64,000 bases of DNA from Clostridia bacterium (GTDB lineage Bacteria > Bacillota > Clostridia > Oscillospirales > QAKW01). The notes below the pieces were generated by a model, which had not been told where the DNA came from, did no database searches, and saw nothing but the letters and a program-made list of their open reading frames with translations. Of this stretch, positions 25,231-32,177 are shown piece after piece; positions within the stretch are counted from its first letter, which is position 1; each line of letters starts with the position of its first letter. The stretch spans positions 1 to 64,000 of the forward strand of contig JAFTZM010000031.1 in NCBI GenBank assembly GCA_017464525.1, in the 5' to 3' direction. The position numbers and the translations under genes are program-made.

Positions 25231-25851
25231 ATGGCTAAAGGTGATAAATTTTATTTTAAAAACTTTGCGGAAAGCACCGCTCTTTCTAAAAAAGCGGCTG
25301 CTTATCTTGTAGAATGTCTTGAAAATTACAAGGCTGAAAGTATCGAAAAGATGCTCGAGGAAATGCATGAGATCGAACATAGTGCGGATATCAAAAAACA
25401 CGAAATGAGTGAAGCTCTCGCCAAGGCGTTTGTAACTCCTGTTGATCGTGAAGATTTAGATATGTTAAGTAATAATCTTGATCAGGTAACCGATAAGATT
25501 GAAGAAATTTTACAGAAATTCTATATTTACAATATTCAGTCTGTTGATTCTTCTGTTATTGAGTTTGCAAAGAAAATTGTCAAATCCTGTGAGCTTCTCT
25601 GCGATCTCATGGACGAGTTTGAGAATTTCAAGCGTTCCAAAAAAATTCGTGAACTTATTATTGAACTCAACGATGTTGAAGAGGAATGTGACAGACTTTA
25701 TCTTTCTTCTATGCGTGCGCTTACCAATAACCCAGCAGATGCTCTTACGATAGTTTCATTGCGCAAGATATATGATTGCTTTGAATCATGTGCTGATGCC
25801 TGCGAACACGTAAGCGAATGTGTAGGAACGGTTATCATGAAAAATACATAA
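25231..25851 (+). CDS. DUF47 PhoU-like partner of the Pit transporter
   Basis: 206 residues, all helical. KFYFKNFAESTALSKKAAAY and the EMHEIEHSADIKKHEMSEAL helix with acidic metal-site residues are typical of DUF47 (PhoU-like) proteins that sit beside PiT transporters and probably control them. GAAAGGA precedes ATG 25231. Not a phosphate-regulon PhoU, since no pst genes are near. Confidence 0.87.
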   Translation: MAKGDKFYFKNFAESTALSKKAAAYLVECLENYKAESIEKMLEEMHEIEHSADIKKHEMSEALAKAFVTPVDREDLDMLSNNLDQVTDKIEEILQKFYIYNIQSVDSSVIEFAKKIVKSCELLCDLMDEFENFKRSKKIRELIIELNDVEEECDRLYLSSMRALTNNPADALTIVSLRKIYDCFESCADACEHVSECVGTVIMKNT

Positions 25852-25880
25852 ACCTCAATTATAAAAAGCAACTGTATGTA

Positions 25881-26028
25881 GTATAAATCTCCTCGTTTTA
25901 CAGATACTAACATCACGATTTGAATTTAAAGGAGATTTATATATGAAAGCAACAGGAATAGTCCGTCGCATTGATGCTCGTGTTATAATAACACCAAGAG
26001 CTATAAAGCCGCATAAACACTGGGTTTT
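25881..26028 (+). pseudogene. Decayed spoVT leader repeat, copy 2
   Basis: Same layout as copy 1. The ATG at 25943 opens 30 codons; the first eleven (MKATGIVRRID) are identical to spoVT, and the stretch 25941-25976 matches the intact gene base for base. Two codons (Leu-Gly) are then missing and the frame ends at TGA 26033. The hairpin has decayed: only the outer five pairs remain. The gap 25852-26308 otherwise holds a terminator (26119-26152) and the fic operators. Confidence 0.8.
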
Positions 26029-26118
26029 TCGCTGATTTTGTCCAAAATATTTTGAGAAAACAAGCGGTTTTAGACTTTAATTGTTATTAAGGCGAGGTGT
26101 TGGAATACATAGAGTAAA

Positions 26119-26152
26119 AGGCCGGATGGACACAGAAGTTCATCCGGCTTTG
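26119..26152 (+). terminator. Terminator-like hairpin
   Basis: GCCGGATG (26121-26128) pairs with CATCCGGC (26141-26148), followed by TTTG. Confidence 0.6.
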
Positions 26153-26184
26153 TTATACATAAAATATAAGATCATGGGTATAAT

Positions 26185-26309
26185 ATCCCTTAATTGCATT
26201 GCAGTTCCCTTAAAAACGCAGAATATTTAAGGGAATATTTTGAATTAATTATTGACTATTCCCTTATAAATCATTATAATATAAGGGAAAGAGAAGGAGG
26301 ATAAGGGAA
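26185..26309. promoter_or_regulatory. Six-site mirror-symmetric operator array before fic
   Basis: TAAGGGAA or its complement TTCCCTTA occurs at 26205 (-), 26228 (+), 26259 (-), 26282 (+) and 26302 (+), with ATCCCTTA at 26185 (-). Start-to-start steps are 20, 23, 31, 23 and 20 nt, and orientations mirror about position 26247. One site is in the promoter spacer, one at the transcription start and one over the start codon. Confidence 0.75.
26252..26280 (+). promoter_or_regulatory. Promoter of the second fic gene
   Basis: TTGACT (26252-26257), 17-nt spacer, perfect TATAAT (26275-26280). Confidence 0.75.
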
Positions 26310-27355
26310 TGAGACCTTTTAATTACTCTGTTATTAAAGATCAAAAATGGGATTCCGAAATTTTAGGACTCATAGCTGCAATATATAAAGAGGCAGGAAA
26401 GCAAGAACTTTATCTCAAACAACGTCCGGAAGAATTGGAAAAGTTGGTTGAGATTGCAAAAATTCAAAGTACCGAAAGCTCCAATGCGATTGAGGGTATT
26501 GTCACTACCAATACCCGTATTAAGCAGCTAGTGGAAGAAAAGACCACACCTAAGAATCGTGATGAGCAGGAAATTGCGGGTTATCGCGACGTTCTCTCTA
26601 TCATTCACGAAAGTTTCGATGCGATTGCATTGTCCCCGGGGTTTATTCTTCAACTTCACAAAATCATGTATAGCCATATGAATAACCCTATGGCCGGACA
26701 GACAAAGAATGTACAGAATTATATCAGCGCGACTTACCCTGACGGACATACAGAGGTTTTATTTACTCCTCTTGCTCCGTTTGAAACACCGCAGGCTCTG
26801 GATAAAATTTGTAATGAATACAACCGTGTTATCGGCAATATGGAATTGGAGCCTTTGATTGCTATTCCGATTTTTATTCATGACTTCCTTTGTATTCATC
26901 CGTTCAACGATGGCAACGGAAGAATGAGCCGTTTACTCACCACGTTGCTTCTATACCGAAGCGGATTTTATGTAGGCAAATACATTTCCCTAGAAGCAAA
27001 GATTGCTAAAAATAAGGATCTTTATTACGGCGCCCTTGGACGTTCACAAGACGGATGGCACGAAGGAACCGAGGACGCTGTTCCGTTTATTAAATATCTG
27101 CTTGGCACTGTCCTTGCGGCATACAAAGACTTTGGAGAGCGATTCGCTATTGTTGAAGAAAAACTTCCTGCCATTGAGATGGTTCGCAAAGCCGCTATGA
27201 ATAAAATTGGACGCTTTAATAAGCAAGATATACGCGAACTGTGCCCTTCCCTTAGCCTCAGTTCTGTAGAAGGAGCTCTTCGTAAAATGGTAGCCTCAGG
27301 TGAACTGAACCGCGAGGGCAAAGGGAAGGCCACTTACTATATTCGATTGAAATAA
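26309..27355 (+). CDS. Fic-family AMP-transferase-like protein with intact motif
   Basis: 348 residues, GAAGGAGG before ATG 26309. The catalytic motif HPFNDGNGRMSR begins at His197, complete for nucleotide transfer to target hydroxyls. An N-terminal inhibitory helix is seen in STESSNAIEG (about residues 56-65), the (S/T)xxxE(G/N) type that occludes ATP in class II Fic proteins. The last about 90 residues (IGRFNKQDIRELCPSLSLSS, then VEGALRKMVASGEL) form a winged-helix DNA-binding domain. That domain and the operator array over its own promoter suggest autorepression. AT-rich. Confidence 0.9.
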   Translation: MRPFNYSVIKDQKWDSEILGLIAAIYKEAGKQELYLKQRPEELEKLVEIAKIQSTESSNAIEGIVTTNTRIKQLVEEKTTPKNRDEQEIAGYRDVLSIIHESFDAIALSPGFILQLHKIMYSHMNNPMAGQTKNVQNYISATYPDGHTEVLFTPLAPFETPQALDKICNEYNRVIGNMELEPLIAIPIFIHDFLCIHPFNDGNGRMSRLLTTLLLYRSGFYVGKYISLEAKIAKNKDLYYGALGRSQDGWHEGTEDAVPFIKYLLGTVLAAYKDFGERFAIVEEKLPAIEMVRKAAMNKIGRFNKQDIRELCPSLSLSSVEGALRKMVASGELNREGKGKATYYIRLK

Positions 27356-27384
27356 ATAGATGGTAATTTTTGGAGAAATTAATA

Positions 27385-27942
27385 ATGACAGAAATTGAAA
27401 AAATAGAATACGCATAATCCTTTATAGATAAGCTTGCAAACGGTATTAATCCGTTAGACGATACCGCTATAAAAGAGGACGATATTGTCAACAATGTTCG
27501 ACTGACTCGTTGCTTTTTTTATGTGTCAGATGTCTTGCGTCAGGTCATTGAAAGCGGCGGAATCACCAAAAAGAAAAGCCACAAGTTACATTTTGGTTTA
27601 TCGGCAGAGAAATTGTCGGAATTTTCATATTCGGATTCCCCCATTACAATCAGCGAAATTGCAAAAAGACTAAACGCTCTTATTACAAACGAAAATATGC
27701 GCAAAATTTCTCATAGAGATTTGAGCAATTGGCTACTGTCTATCGGTATGCTGTGTGAACAAACCACATTCGAAGGAAAAACCGCCAAACGTCCAACAGA
27801 GCAAGGCAACGGTATTGGAATTTCTACAGAAACAAGAACCGGTCAACGAGGGGAATACACCGTAACGATATACAGCAAAGAGGCACAAACCTTTATTGTA
27901 GATAATCTTGAAGCAGTTATTGCACTGAAATATAAAAAATGA
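27385..27942 (+). pseudogene. Hypothetical protein gene with in-frame TAA at codon 11
   Basis: ATG 27385 follows TGGAGA by a normal distance and opens ten codons (MTEIEKIEYA) ending at TAA 27415-27417. The same frame then continues without break for 175 codons to 27942. The residues just after the stop (SFIDKLANGINPLDDTAIKE) read as genuine protein, so the TAA is a likely point change. A shorter product from GTG 27523 (139 residues) would lose the N-terminus. Family not recognised; no membrane segments. It follows fic after 29 nt and may have been its operon partner. Confidence 0.7.
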
Positions 27943-27947
27943 TATAA

Positions 27948-28071
27948 GTATAAATCTCCTTGTTTTACAGATACTAACAGTACAAATTTGTAAAGCAAGG
28001 AGATTATTATATATTATGAAAGCAACAGGAATTGTGAAAAGAATTGAGGCTGGTGTTATAATAACACCAAT
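27948..28071 (+). pseudogene. Decayed spoVT leader repeat, copy 3
   Basis: A full 14-bp hairpin (27956-27969 with 27989-28002) holds the AAGGAG site; ATG 28016 opens 26 codons beginning MKATGIVKRIEAGVIITP, with the same missing Leu-Gly codons as copy 2, and ends TGA at 28094. It lies between the interrupted gene and the FAD oxidoreductase. Confidence 0.8.
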
Positions 28072-28085
28072 GATTTACATAGTAA

Positions 28086-28110
28086 AAGCGAGGTGAAATT
28101 CACCTCGCTT
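28086..28110. terminator. Bidirectional terminator
   Basis: 12-bp stem with a one-base loop (28086-28097 with 28099-28110). Confidence 0.75.
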
Positions 28111-28124
28111 GTTTGAATCGAAAA

Positions 28125-29291
28125 TTATTCGAGAATATCTTTTTCGTGAATGACGACACCATTGTTTCTTAATTTCTCTTGTAGTTTTGAAACGTCAAGA
28201 GTAGAAAAATCATCCGTCATCGCCGCAGCAGTACCTGCTGCCTGACCTGTTACGGCACAACACGGAATTACCCTCATCACATCCCATAAGGTTTCGTTGA
28301 CGGATATACAACGTCCCGCAACGATTAAATTTTTAATTTCTTTATTATAAAGAGTTCTAAAGGGCACCGCGTAAATGGGGCCACGTTTTTTCCAATTTGA
28401 AACCATCCCGATGGAGTCTTCAAAATAAGTGTGCATTTCAGTGTGCGCGAGTTCGTATTCACCGACTATTTTTCGTGTCATACGAATTTGCGGAATCGTT
28501 GCGATGGTAGAAATAACTGCATTTTCATCGGTTTCTCTTTTTTTAAGCCAATGTTCCAGCGTTGTTTTATGCGAAAGGCAAACTTGCTCGGAAAGCTCTT
28601 TGCCGTCAAGCCCTGTGAATCGGCGGCTAATAAGTGGCTTTTTCTCATCTCCGGTACGCTCTTCTTCGGGAATGTCGGATGCACCGACCTGCTGTAGATG
28701 GTATCCTTTCTGATTGGAATAATAATACCATGCAGCAAGAACATTTCCCTGCTCAAACAGAGCGGTAGGTACGCCTGCGAAATGGGCAATGTCGCAATCG
28801 CCGGTAGCATCCACAACCGAGCCAACAGAATAGGCAGTTCGACCAGATTTATTTTCAACATAAAGCTTAGTGATGCGATTGTTTTCAGTGGAAACATCAA
28901 CAACATAACTTCCGTAAAGAATATCTACACCATTTTCTAACAGTAGTTTTTCTGCTAAAATGGCAAATACCTGTGCATTGTATTGCACCATATACCGTTT
29001 GTCTTTTTCTGTTTTTGTACCAATATTATCTAGCCAGTTTTCGGGGTAGCGATCTTCAGCACCATAAGTAATAGAAAGTTTAAGCAATTCTTCGGCAATA
29101 CCAAAGGAAACTTGGTGTCCGAAACCGTCGCAAAGTGGCAAATATATTGTAACAAGACCCGCTGTTCCCAGTCCGCCAAGCATATATTGTTTCTCAAAAA
29201 GGATAACTTTTTTACCTTCGCGTGCTGCCGCAAGTGCTGCGGAAATTCCCGCAAATCCACCGCCGCAAACAGCTACATCAAAGCTTTTCAT
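28125..29291 (-). CDS. FAD-dependent oxidoreductase
   Basis: 388 residues from ATG 29291; an in-frame ATG at 29306 would add five. The N-terminus is a dinucleotide-binding fold, FDVAVCGGGFAGISAALAAA, with EGKKVILFEK as strand 2. VVDATGDCDIAHFAG is the conserved second loop of the FAD-dependent reductase group, and NLIVAGRCISVNETLWDVMR closes the FAD site. No signal peptide. A second member lies at 30836. Such proteins often sit with carbohydrate genes, but the substrate is unknown. AT-rich. Confidence 0.87.
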   Translation of the reverse strand: MKSFDVAVCGGGFAGISAALAAAREGKKVILFEKQYMLGGLGTAGLVTIYLPLCDGFGHQVSFGIAEELLKLSITYGAEDRYPENWLDNIGTKTEKDKRYMVQYNAQVFAILAEKLLLENGVDILYGSYVVDVSTENNRITKLYVENKSGRTAYSVGSVVDATGDCDIAHFAGVPTALFEQGNVLAAWYYYSNQKGYHLQQVGASDIPEEERTGDEKKPLISRRFTGLDGKELSEQVCLSHKTTLEHWLKKRETDENAVISTIATIPQIRMTRKIVGEYELAHTEMHTYFEDSIGMVSNWKKRGPIYAVPFRTLYNKEIKNLIVAGRCISVNETLWDVMRVIPCCAVTGQAAGTAAAMTDDFSTLDVSKLQEKLRNNGVVIHEKDILE

Positions 29292-29373
29292 AATATCAGC
29301 CCCCATTTAGTGCAGTGTATTTTTATATAGTATATCACATCTATGCTAAAAAGTAAATTGTTGCAGTATAAAT

Positions 29374-29419
29374 CTCCTTAGATTACAGATAATAACAATA
29401 CAATTTGTAATTTAAGGAG
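29374..29419 (+). ncRNA. spoVT leader hairpin that buries the ribosome site
   Basis: The 5' arm 29374-29387 pairs along all 14 positions (one G-U) with 29406-29419, which ends in the AAGGAG Shine-Dalgarno 10 nt before the spoVT ATG. In copies 1 and 3 three central pairs are changed on both sides so that pairing is kept. The stem could also act as a DNA operator. Confidence 0.65.
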
Positions 29420-29429
29420 AAATGTATAT

Positions 29430-29972
29430 ATGAAAGCAACAGGAATAGTCCGTCGCATTGATGATCTGGGAAGGGTGGTCATTCCCAAAGAAATTCGCAG
29501 GACGTTACGGATCCGGGAAGGAGATCCCTTAGAGATCTACACCGCCAAGGACGGGGAGGTCATCTTCAAGAAATACTCGCCCATCAGCGAGCTTTCCGCC
29601 TTTGCGGCAGAGTATGCCGCCACCTTAGGGACGGTGACCGGCTTTGCCTGTGCCATCACCGACCGGGACAATGTGATCGCCTTTGCAGGCGTCGGCAAGC
29701 GGGAGGCCATGGACAAGCCTCTGAGCGCCCGCTGCGAGGAGATGATCAGCAGCCGCAAGCCCTTTTTGGCCGGGGAGGAGCACGCCGCATTTCCCCTGCT
29801 GAAGGATCAGGATCAGCTGAAGGTGGCCGCCGGCTGGCCCATTTTAGCGGGGGGCGACATTGTGGGGATGATCGGCCTTTTAGACACCGCCGAAAAGCGG
29901 ATCGGCGACACCGAGGAAAAGCTGCTTTACGCCGGCGCTCTCTTTCTGGGCAAGCAGATGGAGGACATCTAA
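29430..29972 (+). CDS. spoVT: Stage V sporulation protein T, AbrB-type regulator
   Basis: 180 residues. MKATGIVRRIDDLGRVVIPK opens a swapped-hairpin AbrB DNA-binding domain (about residues 1-50), followed by a GAF-like sensor to the end, the exact architecture and length of SpoVT. In spore formers it tunes forespore sigma-G genes. The first eleven codons and the leader are AT-rich like the island on the left; from codon 12 the base use becomes GC-rich, so the island border falls inside the gene. The stop overlaps the convergent PocR/AraC gene by 4 nt. Confidence 0.92.
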   Translation: MKATGIVRRIDDLGRVVIPKEIRRTLRIREGDPLEIYTAKDGEVIFKKYSPISELSAFAAEYAATLGTVTGFACAITDRDNVIAFAGVGKREAMDKPLSARCEEMISSRKPFLAGEEHAAFPLLKDQDQLKVAAGWPILAGGDIVGMIGLLDTAEKRIGDTEEKLLYAGALFLGKQMEDI

Positions 29973-30712
29973 TTTCTGCGGTATTCGGTGGGGGTCACGC
30001 CATATTGCCCTTTAAACAGCCGATTGAAATAGGTCACATTATTAAAGCCCACCCGGGCGGCGATCTCGATGACCGGGTCATTGGTGCTTCGCAGGAGTTT
30101 TTTTGCATATTCCAGCCGACGGCGATTGACATAGGCACTGATCGTTAAGCCGGTCTTCCTTTTAAAGAGCCGCCCCAAATACTTTTGGTTATAATGAAAC
30201 AGCTGCGCCAGCCGGGAGAGCTCCACGCCGTAGGTCAGATTGGCATCGATATAGCTTTTGAGGTTTTCCGCCAGGGGATCCTGCCGGGCAGGCGCCAGGG
30301 TCAGCAACATCCGGATATAGCTCTCCACCACCGCCGCCAGACCGGGGCAACGCTCCGAAGGGAAGGGCTCTGAGCGGGAATCACCTCCGATATTGCCGAT
30401 AAAAATCACCGCCGCCACCTCTCCCTCTATCATAAGCGGATGCAGATATTCATACAATCCATTGACACACAGCCCTCCAAAGGGCTGTTTTGTTTTGACC
30501 GCCTTTTGAAAGGCCAGATTCCGGCAGCGGTAGCACCGGCGCTGGCCGCCGGGAACAGCCTTGGCTTCGCTGCAGATGGGGGAGGTATGGATCCGCCGCT
30601 CAACGGGCAGTATCAGCAGGTCATTGCCGATATTCCCGAAAAACTGCACCCCGATATGCAGCTTTGTTCCGTATTCCAATTGCTCGATCAGTTCCTTCAA
30701 GCTGCTATACAT
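29969..30712 (-). CDS. AraC-family regulator with PocR-type sensor domain
   Basis: 247 residues from ATG 30712 with GGAGGTATAAG upstream. The N-terminal half is PocR-like, with the Cys pattern GGQRRCYRCRNLAFQKA and PFGGLCVNGLYEYLHPLMIE. The C-terminal helix-turn-helix pair is LSRLAQLFHYNQKYLGRLFK and IEIAARVGFNNVTYFNRLFK. PocR domains sense small hydrocarbon-type ligands such as diols. It diverges from the FAD oxidoreductase/rhamnosidase genes at 30836 and may control them; rhamnose use yields propanediol, which would be a fitting signal, but that is inference. Confidence 0.87.
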   Translation of the reverse strand: MYSSLKELIEQLEYGTKLHIGVQFFGNIGNDLLILPVERRIHTSPICSEAKAVPGGQRRCYRCRNLAFQKAVKTKQPFGGLCVNGLYEYLHPLMIEGEVAAVIFIGNIGGDSRSEPFPSERCPGLAAVVESYIRMLLTLAPARQDPLAENLKSYIDANLTYGVELSRLAQLFHYNQKYLGRLFKRKTGLTISAYVNRRRLEYAKKLLRSTNDPVIEIAARVGFNNVTYFNRLFKGQYGVTPTEYRRN

Positions 30713-30835
30713 CTTATACCTCCGGCATCTTTTTGGTTTGATTATAGCAAAAAAGTATCCTTTGTTCAAGAACCGGGACTATAAATATAAGTTTTTTTAA
30801 AAAAAGTATGCTATGATAAAGAGGAGGTGATAACA

Positions 30836-32092
30836 ATGAGAAAATATGATCTGATCGTCGTCGGCGGCGGGCTGACCGGCGTTGCGGCGGCCGTCAGCGC
30901 TGCACGGGAGGGGCTTTCGGTTTTGCTCATCGAAAAAAGCGGTGCGCTGGGCGGAGCCCTGAACACCAATTTAGTGTACCCCTTCATGCGTTACTGGACC
31001 TATAAGGAAGATAAAAAGATCCCCCAAAAGATCCTGAGTGCCGGCATCTTCGGAGAGATGGTTGAGCGGGAGCATCAGCGCAGCGGCAACACCGACCGTA
31101 CCCATTTCAAGCCGGAATACTTTAAGCTGATCCTGGATGAAATGGTGGAAGAAGCGAGGGTAGAAGTGCTCTTTCACACCACCCTCTTTGCGGTCTGCAC
31201 CGAGGGGCGGCAGGTGGTCGCCATCCGAGCGGCTGCGGCCTCCGGAGCGCTGACCCTGGAGGCGGATGCCTTCATCGATGCCACCGGCAACGGCGATCTG
31301 ATGGCGCTGGCCGGCTGTGACTTCCAGCTGGGGCGGGAACGGGACGGTCTTTGCCAGCCCATGACCACCTGCTTCCGGATGAGTGGTGTGGATCTGGAGC
31401 AATTCAAGCAAGATATTGCCATGCTGCAGGAAAAATACAAAGAGCTGCAAGCAGCGGGGGAGATCCAAAATCCCCGGGAAAACATCCTCTACTTTTTTCA
31501 GTTGGGGGAGGGGATCGTTCATTTCAATACCACCCGGATCATCAAGCATGATCCTACCGATCCCCTGGCCAAAAGCAAGGCAGAGATGCTTGCCCGCAAA
31601 CAGATCTTTGAAATGGAGCGGTTTTTGAAGGAACATTCCAAAGCCTTTGAAAATGCCACCATTTGCTCGGTAGCCACCGAGATCGGCATCCGGGAGAGCC
31701 GCAAACTGAAGGGAGAGTATATTCTGACAGTGGAGGATCTGAAAGATCTGGTGGATTTTGAGGATGCCATTGCGCTGGGCAATTATGATGTGGATATCCA
31801 CAGCCCCGACGGCAGCGGCACCTCCCACTACTACTTCCGCGACGGGAAATACTACAAGATCCCCTACCGCGCCCTGCTCCCGAAGGAGTTCGATAACCTG
31901 CTGGTGGCGGGACGGTGCATCAGCGCCACCCATGAGGCGCAGGCCTCCATCCGCATCATGCCCATCTGCGCCACCCTCGGTCAGGCGGCGGGGACCGCCC
32001 TTGCCATCGCCCGCAAGACCGGCACCAACGCCCGCACGGTGGATGTGAAAGCCCTTCGGCAAAAACTGCTGGAGCAAGGGGCATCCCTTTAA
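30836..32092 (+). CDS. FAD-dependent oxidoreductase
   Basis: 418 residues from ATG 30836, 6 nt after GAGGAGGTGA (a GTG at 30827 lies within that site). YDLIVVGGGLTGVAAAVSAA is the FAD-binding opening, AFIDATGNGDLMALAG the second loop and NLLVAGRCISATHEAQASIR the C-terminal FAD loop. Same family as 28125-29291 but GC-rich, so not a recent local copy. It precedes the rhamnosidase gene, suggesting oxidation of a sugar or related product. Confidence 0.87.
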   Translation: MRKYDLIVVGGGLTGVAAAVSAAREGLSVLLIEKSGALGGALNTNLVYPFMRYWTYKEDKKIPQKILSAGIFGEMVEREHQRSGNTDRTHFKPEYFKLILDEMVEEARVEVLFHTTLFAVCTEGRQVVAIRAAAASGALTLEADAFIDATGNGDLMALAGCDFQLGRERDGLCQPMTTCFRMSGVDLEQFKQDIAMLQEKYKELQAAGEIQNPRENILYFFQLGEGIVHFNTTRIIKHDPTDPLAKSKAEMLARKQIFEMERFLKEHSKAFENATICSVATEIGIRESRKLKGEYILTVEDLKDLVDFEDAIALGNYDVDIHSPDGSGTSHYYFRDGKYYKIPYRALLPKEFDNLLVAGRCISATHEAQASIRIMPICATLGQAAGTALAIARKTGTNARTVDVKALRQKLLEQGASL

Positions 32093-32117
32093 TTTTGCTC
32101 TACATATTAGATTTATT

Positions 32118-32143
32118 GCGCCGCAGATTGTAATCTGCGGCGC
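32118..32143. promoter_or_regulatory. Perfect 11-bp inverted repeat before the rhamnosidase gene
   Basis: GCGCCGCAGAT (32118-32128) and its complement (32133-32143) around TGTA. There is no T run, so it may be an operator or a weak terminator. Confidence 0.5.
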
Positions 32144-32177
32144 ATTATGATAAAATGGGGGCAAGAGGTGATCGTTT

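Noticed and set aside
23811..29464. Repeats spaced through the island as a possible CRISPR array
   Set aside because: Only four copies, more than 100 bp long, 1.4-2.1 kb apart and derived from a gene start.
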